Shown here piece by piece: positions 14,234-20,090 of a stretch of 20,090 nt of DNA (positions within the stretch are counted from its first letter, which is position 1; each line of letters opens with the position of its first letter). The notes beneath the pieces were generated by a model. It was not told the DNA's origin and searched no databases. It saw only the letters and a list, made by a program, of their open reading frames with translations. The translations under genes and the position numbers were made by a program. The stretch spans positions 1 to 20,090 of the forward strand of contig JAPLBU010000165.1 in NCBI GenBank assembly GCA_026392575.1, given 5' to 3'. This DNA is from Actinomycetota bacterium. Lineage in GTDB: Bacteria; Actinomycetota; Actinomycetes; S36-B12.

Positions 14234-15942
14234 TCAGCCGAGCGTGTCATGCACCGCGTTGCCGTCCAGCAACGTTAGTTCCGAAACGGTCTTCTCGATC
14301 TCATACGGGTCGATGGTCAGAACATCCTGGCTCAGTACCGCGATGTCCGCCCTGCTCCCAACCTCGATCGTGCCGATGCCCTTGAACGGCAGTGCCTTCG
14401 CCGCGTTCACCGTGTACATGTCCAAAGCCTGCTGCGCAGTGATCGCCTCGTCGGCGCCGAGCGGCTCGGCATCCTTCGCATTGCGTCGCGTCACTAGTCG
14501 CTGGATCGCCTCAAACGGGTTGAAGGTGCTCACGTTCCAGTCGCTACCGCCGATGACGAGGGCCCCGGTGTCGTAGATCGACTTGACCGGATAGACGTGG
14601 GTGTAGCGCTCCGGTCCCATGTAGGGCTCCAGCGCCTCGACCGTGTAGGACTCCCGCAATACCCAGTCACCCTGGAAGTCGGCAATCACGTTGTTGGCCT
14701 TGAACCTGCCGAAGTCCTCGGGTTCGATGACCTGTGCGTGGACGATCTGATGCGGGAGTCCGGTGTCAGCATTCTGCTGGCGCGCGAATTCGAATGCATC
14801 GAGGGCCGTGGAGACGCCTCGGTCGCCGATCGCGTGAACGTGAACGCTGATCCCTGCCTTGGCGCCTTCATGGCTGCAGTCCAGGTCGGTGCCTCGATCA
14901 CGCCATCCGCGAATACCTTTGCCTGATCCAAGACAAGTCGGTCTGGCTGGCCGGGGTGCTTAGCCGCGAAGTCCTGCCACGCGGCAACCAGCGCCTTCGG
15001 TGACTTCGACATGTCGTCCAGGTAGAAGGACTCGGCGACACGGACGTTGAGACCGTCGGCCAGTGCCTTCTCGTAGACCTGCTGGACCGGATCGTACACA
15101 TACGGATCGCGGATGGACGTTAGGCCTACGGCGTTGAAGTCAGCCACCGAAGCCTGGAGGTCCTTCCCCTGCTGCTCGACGGTTGGCTGGGGAATCGCCT
15201 CGAATCCAAGCCCCGTGGCGGCGTCTATCAGTTTGCCCGTCGGATTACCGGTGGCGTCCCGCTCGATCTTGCCGCCCTTGGGATCCTTGGTGTCCTTGGT
15301 GATCGCGGCTGCCTTGAGTCCGGCGGTGTTGAGCCAGGCGGTGTGACCGTCCGCTCCTGACAGCAGCATTGGACGATCGCCCACGATGGCGTCGAGATCT
15401 GTCGCGATGAGGTCGAGCCCCGCCGGGTTGACCGACACCACCTGGAACCACGTGCCCGGCTCCCCGGGCCGGTCGGCTATGCAGGCGTCGATGATCGGCT
15501 TCATCTGCGAAGGAGTGAGGACCTGGTCCTCGAAGGAGCACTTCGCTACGTCGTTCGCGCCCATCACCGCGTGGATGTGGCTGTCGATGAGGCCGGGGAC
15601 GACGAGTCGTCCGTTGAGCTCCACCACTCTGGTGTCGGGTCCGATGAACGGATCCATCGTCGCGTCGTCTCCGACGGCGACGATGGTGTCGCCTCGGACC
15701 GCAACCGCCTGAGCGATGGACCTCGAGCCGTCTGCTGTGTAGACCTTTCCGCCGCGCAGCACGTAAGTGGCAGGCGCCTCGGCGCTCGCACTTGGCGACG
15801 CCGACGCGGATGCCTTCGACGGCGCCGCGGAGGCAGAGGCGTTCAGGCTGGTTGCTGCCGGGCCTGAGCACGCCGTCACAAGCAGCGCTGCAGCAGCCGC
15901 GATCGCCGCGGACCGGATGGCGCGTGTGCTCTGAGAGGTCAT
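14234..15942 (-). pseudogene. YtcJ-like amidohydrolase lipoprotein, broken by frameshift and deletion
   Basis: The 5' part (15942 down to about 14890) encodes a lipoprotein signal peptide with lipobox LVTAC, a Ser/Ala-rich linker, the amidohydrolase opening YVLRGGKVYTADGS, the metal-site motif GLIDSHIHAV and VFADGVIEAPT. There the frame is lost. The rest is in another frame from about 14890 to TGA 14234: KAGISVHVHAIGDRG (next two metal ligands), VIGGSDWNVS and a C-terminal IGTIEVGSRADIAVLSQD. In relatives I would expect roughly 30-40 residues between GVIEAPT and the HVHAIGDR block; here they are nearly adjacent, so a deletion, not just a one-base error, seems to have caused the shift. An intact relative would be an exported metal-dependent amidase or deacylase. 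ATG 14689 could start only a C-terminal fragment. Confidence 0.82.
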
Positions 15943-15949
15943 GGGCCGG

Positions 15950-15955
15950 ACCATA
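15950..15955 (-). promoter_or_regulatory. Candidate leaderless -10 box (TATGGT) for the amidohydrolase
   Basis: On the minus strand TATGGT ends 7 nt before ATG 15942, matching the layout before other exported-protein genes here. The promoter looks intact although the gene is broken. Confidence 0.4.
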
Positions 15956-15991
15956 GCGCTGACGGGCCAATTGGCGGGTAGATTGTGCCGA

Positions 15992-16078
15992 TCGCGACTC
16001 GACCACCGGACCACGAGTGTCCTTGTAGTCTCGGCAGACTCGGTGCGGACACTGCCCATCCACCGTCAGGCGAACGAG
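15992..16078. repeat. 87-bp direct repeat, copy 1
   Basis: This segment matches 17709-17795 with 6 differences in 87 positions, five of them transitions; weaker similarity continues about 20 bp into the phosphoesterase 3' end. It contains GGAC-N7-GTCC and the dyad AGTCT-CGGC-AGACT (16027-16040), the latter overlapping a TAGTCT -10-like box at 16026-16031. Copy 1 lies between the amidohydrolase start and the phosphoesterase stop, and its plus-strand promoter would read antisense into the phosphoesterase. Confidence 0.9.
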
Positions 16079-17566
16079 CTAGCGGCAGTTGACCAGGCGC
16101 TTGACCACGCGGCAGCGGGCGAACTCAGCCCCGTCCGGTGCGCGCAGTTTCATGGTCCAGGTACTCGCCTTGCCCGGATGGGCCATTGCGTAGCCAAACC
16201 GAACTGCCCACCAGCCTGACGTCGGTGCCGGATACGTCTTGGCCGGATCCCATGCCGGTCCTGCCGTGGGCAGGACGAAGGGCTTCTCTACTTCCAGCTG
16301 GGTTGATCCGTTGCCGAGAATCAGCTGGCCGGGAATCCCGGGGATGTTCATCGACTCGACGAGGTGAACATGCGAAGACAGGATGAGGTCGTAGGGGGCG
16401 AGTTGTCCGTAGCTGGCGATCTGCTGATCGGCAGCAACCCAGCTTCCGCCCTCAGTGCAGTCATCAGTGGGGGTCCATGCGGCGATGGGCCGGTGCACGA
16501 GCAGCCAGTACTGGTCGCTGCCCTTCGCGAGCTTCCGGGCGCTCGCATAGGCGGCCGTCTGCTTGGGCAGGAGAGGTGTCACTCCGCAGTCCCATCCGGC
16601 GGCCGAGTCCATGATGATGAAGCGGAGGTCTTTGCCCTTGCTCACCTTCACGTCGATGGCATACGGCGAAGTGAGGTCGGGTGCCGGCTTAACCAGTTCG
16701 CCGGCCGGTGTCTCAGCGGGCGCGCAGGTGCCCTCGGTGCCCTCGCGCGGGTCCATGTAGATGAAGTACCCATTGCCGCCGCGGGGGCAGTCCTCGTGGT
16801 TGCCTCTCACCACGACAAGCGGAGCGGCGGCGAGGAGCGGGGCCATGGGAATGAACGTGTCGGCATTCCAGCCGAGCGCGGAATCCTTGAAGGGGACGGC
16901 GCCGGGTGCGGGTGATCCGCCGCACGCGGCGGTCTGCTCCGGTGGGCACAGGGCCTCGCGGTAGAAGAAGTCGCCGAGGAAGACAGTGAGATCCGGCCTC
17001 TGTGCGGCGATAGTCGCGCTCAGCGTGGCGAGCGGCCATGCAGCCGGGTCATTGCAGGCCTGGATGGCCGCGCCCTTGATCCGGCAGCCGGTGTCGCCGA
17101 GCACCGCCATGCGGGTGATCCGTGCCGGCATGGCATTCGGAATCGTGGTCGAGAGCACGCGAGCGCTCACGGACTTGGCGGGCATGGGTGCGCTGCACGA
17201 GATCAGTGCGCCGAAGAGCTGTGCGGTCGTAGCAGCGGGAACGCGTTGGCGCATCGGCGTCGAGTGGGTGGTTCCATCGATGCTCACGGTGGTGAGCGCC
17301 GGGCATCGCGTGCCTGCGGCGATGATTGCCCGTGCGACCAGACCCGAGGCTGTCGCCCCGCTTGGTGCCGCCAGGCTGAAGGCAGCCACGACCGCTCCGG
17401 CCTGCGGCAGCTTCGCGGTGACCCGAGCTGCTGGGGTGGTGTCGGCTGGGCGGGGCAGGGAGCCCTCTGCAGCAGACGACGGGTTGGCGAGACCCAGCGG
17501 AAGGGCGATGGCAACGGCGAGAGTCGCGGTGAGCAGTGCACTGGCGGTACGGCGTCGGGAAGTCAC
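16079..17566 (-). CDS. Secreted calcineurin-like metallophosphoesterase
   Basis: A 495-residue exported protein with an N-terminal signal peptide (basic start, hydrophobic core, LANPSSAAEG) and an N-terminal beta domain of about 120 residues. The dinuclear-metal phosphoesterase core follows: VLGDTGCR (155-162), FLGDFFYRE (196-204), RGNHED (254-259), VHRP (357-360) and SSHVHLVE (397-404). The first motif is GDTG rather than the more common GDxH, as in purple acid phosphatase-like groups. It probably hydrolyses a phosphate ester outside the membrane. Several cysteines suggest disulfides, and the C-terminus ends CRVVKRLVNCR. Start GTG 17566 begins the signal peptide and has a TAGGGT box 6 nt upstream. 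Its stop lies inside the repeat-similar region. Confidence 0.85.
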   Translation of the reverse strand: MTSRRRTASALLTATLAVAIALPLGLANPSSAAEGSLPRPADTTPAARVTAKLPQAGAVVAAFSLAAPSGATASGLVARAIIAAGTRCPALTTVSIDGTTHSTPMRQRVPAATTAQLFGALISCSAPMPAKSVSARVLSTTIPNAMPARITRMAVLGDTGCRIKGAAIQACNDPAAWPLATLSATIAAQRPDLTVFLGDFFYREALCPPEQTAACGGSPAPGAVPFKDSALGWNADTFIPMAPLLAAAPLVVVRGNHEDCPRGGNGYFIYMDPREGTEGTCAPAETPAGELVKPAPDLTSPYAIDVKVSKGKDLRFIIMDSAAGWDCGVTPLLPKQTAAYASARKLAKGSDQYWLLVHRPIAAWTPTDDCTEGGSWVAADQQIASYGQLAPYDLILSSHVHLVESMNIPGIPGQLILGNGSTQLEVEKPFVLPTAGPAWDPAKTYPAPTSGWWAVRFGYAMAHPGKASTWTMKLRAPDGAEFARCRVVKRLVNCR

Positions 17567-17572
17567 TGCCGC

Positions 17573-17578
17573 ACCCTA
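17573..17578 (-). promoter_or_regulatory. Candidate leaderless -10 box (TAGGGT) for the phosphoesterase
   Basis: On the minus strand TAGGGT is followed by exactly 6 nt and GTG 17566. The spacing equals that for the SGNH and lipoprotein hydrolase genes. Confidence 0.45.
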
Positions 17579-17611
17579 CTCATCCCGGTCTCAGCGGTCC
17601 CACGCAGGAGA

Positions 17612-17631
17612 AGGGCCGTTGCTGGGCGACG
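17612..17631. repeat. 20-bp imperfect repeat flanking the pentapeptide gene, left copy
   Basis: AGGGCCGTTGCTGGGCGACG matches 19130-19149 at 17 of 20 positions, all three differences being G/A. Both copies can form a hairpin with a 3-nt loop (CGTTGC/GCGACG here). The two copies lie on either side of the pentapeptide gene. Confidence 0.5.
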
Positions 17632-17708
17632 AGGGCCCCCGGGAGCCCAAGCGCTCCGCTGTTCCTCAGGGCGCATTCAGGGTGAGGTCCAGCCATTCCG
17701 TCTCGGTT

Positions 17709-17795
17709 TCGTGACTCGGTCACCGGACCACGAGTGTCCTTGTAGTCTCGGCAGACTCGGTGCGGGCACTGCCCGTCCACCGTAAGGCGAACGAG
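17709..17795. repeat. 87-bp direct repeat, copy 2 (promoter region of the pentapeptide gene)
   Basis: Counterpart of 15992-16078. Here the repeat carries the TAGTCT box (17743-17748) 11 nt before GTG 17760 and runs into the first codons of the pentapeptide-repeat gene, so it probably holds that gene's promoter and perhaps an operator (AGTCT-CGGC-AGACT, 17744-17757). Confidence 0.9.
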
Positions 17796-18632
17796 GGAGC
17801 GGCGTTGGCCAGGTCAGGTGCGGTGGTTTGGGCATCGATGCTCGTGGCGGCATCGCTGGCGGCCGGGGCCGCGGCACCGCTAGCGGTAGCCCAGGCCCCC
17901 TCGCAGAGCAGCGCGGTGGTCGCTGTTTCCGTGCGCACCGCACCGCCGGGTCTGGTGAGCGGCACCGGTAAGCGCACCTGCGTGCTCAAGCGGGGTGCGA
18001 ACTGCCGCGACGTGGTGGACGCATGGAACCTCGAGTATCACGGCAACCTGTCGGGGGTGAACCTCGTGCGCGCGAACCTCCGGGGCGCGAATCTGCGTGG
18101 AGTGAATCTGAAGAAGGCGACGCTGCGGGGCGTCGTGCTGCGGCACGCGAATCTGCAGCACGCGAACCTGGCGGGGGCCGACCTGAGTCCCGCGACACGA
18201 CGTGGTGTTGTCGCTATGCGATTCACTCCACGCGTCACCCCGCGCTGCGCCCCGGACTGCCAGAACGCGGATCTGTCCTACGCCAACCTGTCCAACGCCA
18301 ACCTGTCCAACGCGAACCTGACGGGCGCGAACCTGACGGGCGCGAACCTGACCAGTGCAAACCTGACTAACGCGAACCTGACGGGCGCGAACCTGACCAG
18401 TGCGAATCTGTACCTGGCACTCCTGAACCTCGCGAACCTGACTGGCGCGAACGTGTCCAACGCGAACATGCGCAGCGTCCTCATGACTGTGGTGAACCTG
18501 TCCAGCGCGAACCTGTCCAACGTGGACCTGACGAATGCGCTTTCGATGGGCGCGAACCTGGTCGAACACGATCTGCCCGACTGGGGAGACGATCAGCACT
18601 CCCTGCTCGAGTCCAGGCCCGGCCGGCACTGA
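17760..18632 (+). CDS. Secreted pentapeptide-repeat protein, first part (frameshifted)
   Basis: The product starts with a basic region and a hydrophobic signal-peptide core (WASMLVAASLAAGAAAPLA), so it is probably exported. A cap with two cysteines (CVLKRGANC) and NLEYHGNL precedes a first run of A(N/D)LxX pentapeptides (about 18048-18188), an interruption with two further cysteines (CAPDC), then a long second run. Such repeats form a right-handed square beta-helix. After GANLV at about 18555 the frame changes: this frame ends in unrelated residues at TGA 18630, while the capping motif WSNTICPTG and a third run lie in another frame. GTG 17760 fits the promoter; ATG 17838 is an alternative. 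The function of exported members is unknown. Confidence 0.72.
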   Translation: MRALPVHRKANEGAALARSGAVVWASMLVAASLAAGAAAPLAVAQAPSQSSAVVAVSVRTAPPGLVSGTGKRTCVLKRGANCRDVVDAWNLEYHGNLSGVNLVRANLRGANLRGVNLKKATLRGVVLRHANLQHANLAGADLSPATRRGVVAMRFTPRVTPRCAPDCQNADLSYANLSNANLSNANLTGANLTGANLTSANLTNANLTGANLTSANLYLALLNLANLTGANVSNANMRSVLMTVVNLSSANLSNVDLTNALSMGANLVEHDLPDWGDDQHSLLESRPGRH

Positions 18633-19035
18633 CCTGTCTTATGCGGACCTCAAGGGTGCGGACCTGACTGGCAAGGACCTGTCCAATGCCAACCTGTACA
18701 GGGCGAACCTGACCGGCGCGATCCTGTCGGGCGCGATCCTGTCGGGGGCCTATCTGGCGGGTGCTGCCCTGACCAATGCGAGCGCGGTGGGGATGGACCT
18801 TCGCGATGTGCTCGCATACGGGGCGAACCTGTCCGGCGCCAACCTGAAGGGCGCGAACCTGACGGGTGCGAACCTGGGCACCGCGAAGTTCGCGAGCGCG
18901 AATCTGACCAGTGCGAACGCGACCGATGCCCTGTTGACCGTCGCGAACCTGTCCTACGCGAACCTGTCCTACGCGAACCTGTCCGGCGCGGACCTGGCTG
19001 CCGCGACCCTGGATGGTGCGACCCTGACAGGTGTC
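18048..19035 (+). repeat. Tandem 15-bp coding repeats (pentapeptide arrays)
   Basis: Degenerate 15-bp units of the type GCGAACCTGACGGGC occur in three runs: about 18048-18188, 18268-18550 and 18637-19035. They encode A-N/D-L-x-x pentapeptides. The regularity makes the DNA prone to slippage and misassembly, which matters when judging the frameshift at about 18555. Confidence 0.85.
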
Positions 19036-19089
19036 ACCTGGTCAAACACGACCTGCCCGAATGGCGGGGTAACCAGCACGGGCTGTTAG
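18535..19089 (+). CDS. Pentapeptide-repeat protein, second part (after frameshift)
   Basis: This frame overlaps the first part. Its meaningful sequence starts near 18556 with WSNTICPTGETISTPC, a close match to the terminal motif WSNTTCPNGGVTSTGC at its own end. Between them is a third run of pentapeptides (TDLSYADLKGADL through LDGATL). So the original protein probably had two pentapeptide domains, each closed by a Trp-Ser-Asn-Thr/Cys-Pro cap. ATG 18535 exists but lacks a good ribosome binding site and encodes nine non-repeat residues first, so this is more likely the displaced 3' part of one gene than a separate gene. It would have no signal peptide if translated alone. Confidence 0.65.
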   Translation: MRFRWARTWSNTICPTGETISTPCSSPGPAGTDLSYADLKGADLTGKDLSNANLYRANLTGAILSGAILSGAYLAGAALTNASAVGMDLRDVLAYGANLSGANLKGANLTGANLGTAKFASANLTSANATDALLTVANLSYANLSYANLSGADLAAATLDGATLTGVTWSNTTCPNGGVTSTGC

Positions 19090-19129
19090 CGCGCGGGGTT
19101 GGCAGCACGGTTCGCCCCGCTCAAGACGA

Positions 19130-19149
19130 AAGGCCGTTGCTAGGCAACG
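19130..19149. repeat. 20-bp imperfect repeat flanking the pentapeptide gene, right copy
   Basis: AAGGCCGTTGCTAGGCAACG, the partner of 17612-17631. In this copy the hairpin arms are perfectly complementary (see the terminator call at 19133). Confidence 0.5.
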
Positions 19150-19151
19150 GC
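19133..19151 (+). terminator. Hairpin downstream of the pentapeptide gene
   Basis: GCCGTTGC and GCAACGGC form a perfect 8-bp stem with a TAG loop, 44 bp after the stop at 19089. There is no T-run. Position and symmetry fit a terminator. Confidence 0.5.
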
Positions 19152-19185
19152 GCAGCCGTACTGGTAGCAGCACGTCTGGGTCGAA

Positions 19186-19191
19186 TAGTGT
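19186..19191 (+). promoter_or_regulatory. Candidate -10 box (TAGTGT) for the double-glycine peptide
   Basis: TAGTGT fits TAnnnT and lies 47 nt before GTG 19239, upstream of the strong GGGAGGAA ribosome binding site. This gives the small gene its own promoter, separate from the pentapeptide gene by a hairpin. Confidence 0.4.
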
Positions 19192-19238
19192 GGCCACCAG
19201 AGGTCGCCGGTGCCAGACGACCTGATGGGAGGAACCGC

Positions 19239-19382
19239 GTGACGGACAGCCAGCACACCGCGCAGGACGAGACACCCTCGGAGGCTGACGTGGCGGCTGT
19301 GGTGGCTGCTCTCGCGGATGACGAACTCGACGATGACGCGCTGGGCATGGTCTCCGGCGGCAAGCTCAAAGGCGAGGCGTAG
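19239..19382 (+). CDS. Small peptide with double-glycine leader, possible RiPP or bacteriocin-type precursor
   Basis: A 47-residue peptide starting at GTG 19239 with GGGAGGAA at 19227-19234. Counting back from G41 as -1, the leader shows L at -12, L at -7, V at -4 and GG at -2/-1 (ELDDDALGMVSGG, residues 29-41). This matches the double-glycine leader consensus cut by C39-peptidase ABC transporters. The leader is acidic (D, E) and helical, as usual. Only KLKGEA follows the GG, which is very short for a bacteriocin or modified core; it would be a hexapeptide with two lysines. No peptidase, modifying enzyme or immunity gene is visible. It could also be an unrelated acidic small protein. Confidence 0.6.
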   Translation: MTDSQHTAQDETPSEADVAAVVAALADDELDDDALGMVSGGKLKGEA

Positions 19383-19430
19383 CCCAGCCCGGCCACGGCT
19401 CGGTGCCGCAGTCACGGCCGGCAATGAAAA

Positions 19431-19468
19431 CGCCCCGCACCGGTCACGATGGTGACCGGTGCGAGGCG
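19431..19468. terminator. Strong bidirectional hairpin terminator
   Basis: Bases 19431-19447 pair with 19452-19468 (17 positions, one C-A mismatch) around a 4-nt loop, with AAAA at 19427-19430. Read on the minus strand the hairpin is followed by TTTT, so it is an intrinsic terminator for the small membrane-protein gene ending at 19505. On the plus strand it can end the peptide transcript. Confidence 0.75.
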
Positions 19469-19504
19469 TGTCGTGCGGTTCGTGTCCCGATGTGGCAAGG
19501 GGCG

Positions 19505-19729
19505 TCACTCCTGCGTCGTCGCCCGTGAGTCGACGTCGCGGTCGGACCGTCGCTGGGCGACGAGAGCCCCAGCGAGGCCCGCGGCACCCAGGCCCACGAG
19601 CAGCAGCGGGAAGGCGAGCCGGCCGTCGAGTCGGATCTCGGTGAAGGCCCCGATGAAGTAGGCCGCCGCGAATCCGACGATGAGCAGTCCGGACAGCAGG
19701 GAGAACAGGTCGAGTGGATGCTTACGCAC
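19505..19729 (-). CDS. Small two-span membrane protein
   Basis: A 74-residue protein with two hydrophobic segments, about residues 8-25 (LFSLLSGLLIVGFAAAYFIG) and 38-58 (FPLLLVGLGAAGLAGALVA), and a charged C-terminal tail (QRRSDRDVDSRATTQE). The first residues (RKHPLD) and the tail are probably cytoplasmic. Start GTG 19729 has GGAGG about 9 nt upstream and overlaps the end of the upstream gene by 8 bp, so they are translationally coupled. Small two-helix proteins of this kind commonly accompany PspC/LiaF-like envelope-stress proteins; I cannot assign a function. Confidence 0.72.
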   Translation of the reverse strand: MRKHPLDLFSLLSGLLIVGFAAAYFIGAFTEIRLDGRLAFPLLLVGLGAAGLAGALVAQRRSDRDVDSRATTQE

Positions 19730-20090
19730 GGGACACCTCCAGGGAGCCGACGTTGGTGTGCAGGGTGAGATCGATGACCGGACCGGTGGCTGGGCCGCCG
19801 GGCAGTTCGGCATCGACGGCCGGACTCGGGTCGTTCGTGCTTGGCAGGCCCTCGATGGTCAGGTCGCCGGCGCTGACGGTGGCGTCGACGAGCACGCGCA
19901 CGCCCTCGGGCACAGTGACGATCAGTTCGCCGAGGCCCACGGTCGCCTCCACCGGGATGCTCGTTGCACCCGGTGGGATGACGAGTTCGGTGAGGTCGAG
20001 TTGCGCCGACCCGATCCCCAGTTCGTGCGGGCGGGTGGCCTCGACCACTGTCGTCGGCGTCCAGGACCGCTCGCCGACCCCGGCGCTCAG
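19722..20090 (-). CDS. LiaF/PspC-associated envelope-stress protein, C-terminal part (partial)
   Basis: The frame is open from the right edge of the window to TAA at 19722-19724. The visible 122 residues are beta-rich: VGERSWTPTT near the start, then HELGIGSAQLDLTELVIPPG, VEATVGLGELIVTVPEGVRV and VDATVSAGDLTIEGLP. The repeated G-x-G-x-L/D-L-T/I-V pattern is typical of the beta-helical C-terminal domain of LiaF and related PspC-containing proteins, which restrain cell-envelope stress two-component systems. The N-terminal membrane part, expected in this family, would lie beyond the window. An in-frame GTG at 20048 is probably internal because the typical motif begins before it. Confidence 0.7.
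   Translation of the reverse strand: MSAGVGERSWTPTTVVEATRPHELGIGSAQLDLTELVIPPGATSIPVEATVGLGELIVTVPEGVRVLVDATVSAGDLTIEGLPSTNDPSPAVDAELPGGPATGPVIDLTLHTNVGSLEVSRA

Noticed and set aside
18278..18520. Regular repeats resembling a CRISPR array, and minus-strand repeat proteins across the same DNA
   Set aside because: The units are contiguous 15-bp coding repeats without unique spacers, explained by pentapeptides on the plus strand; the antisense frames only mirror them.
19543..19562. Third copy of the CGTTGCTGGGCGACG-like hairpin sequence
   Set aside because: It lies inside the coding sequence of the small membrane protein (GALVAQRRS) and the match is short; probably coincidence.

Overview
This window is high-GC DNA from a chromosome that is almost certainly actinobacterial. 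The evidence is the neighbourhood of a DUF3618 protein and a GroES-family protein, a threonine synthase paired with a CysO-type sulfur carrier, many GTG starts and one TTG start, and repeated TAnnnT boxes 6-8 nt before start codons, the usual look of leaderless actinobacterial promoters. No integrase, transposase, phage gene or CRISPR array is visible. I cannot name the genus.

Layout. 1-1846: end of a metal-type ABC transporter operon (binding-protein tail, ATPase, permease). 1858-2527: DUF3618 membrane protein and GroES-like protein. 2582-4308: an S-box (SAM-I) riboswitch leader, threonine synthase, a CysO/MoaD-like sulfur carrier ending in Gly-Gly, and a 26-bp perfect hairpin. 4367-4442: tRNA-Lys(CTT). 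4510-5994: an unrecognised 131-residue protein divergent from an inositol-2-dehydrogenase-like oxidoreductase. 5996-9511: secreted SGNH hydrolase, a membrane protein and a lipoprotein glycoside hydrolase. 9540-11980: sensor histidine kinase overlapping a receiver protein that lacks its N-terminal acidic pair. 12130-14192: molybdenum cofactor genes (moeA; mobA with DUF6457). 14234-15942: a YtcJ-like amidohydrolase lipoprotein broken by a frameshift and apparent deletion. 16079-17566: secreted metallophosphoesterase. 17760-19089: secreted pentapeptide-repeat protein split by a frameshift. 19239-19382: a 47-residue peptide with a textbook double-glycine leader. 19505-20090: small membrane protein and a LiaF/PspC-type protein running off the end.

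How parts work together. The riboswitch, PLP enzyme and sulfur carrier form one transcription unit; control by SAM suggests a link to sulfur amino acid synthesis rather than, or besides, threonine. The moeA and mobA-DUF6457 genes are convergent and serve molybdenum cofactor maturation. The stretch from 5996 to 19089 is rich in exported proteins, several apparently expressed from leaderless promoters.

The best leads for something undescribed are the SAM-controlled thrC-cysO pair, the double-glycine peptide with only six residues after the GG, an 87-bp promoter-like direct repeat at 15992 and 17709, and the truncated receiver. No gap of more than 300 bases lacks a gene.
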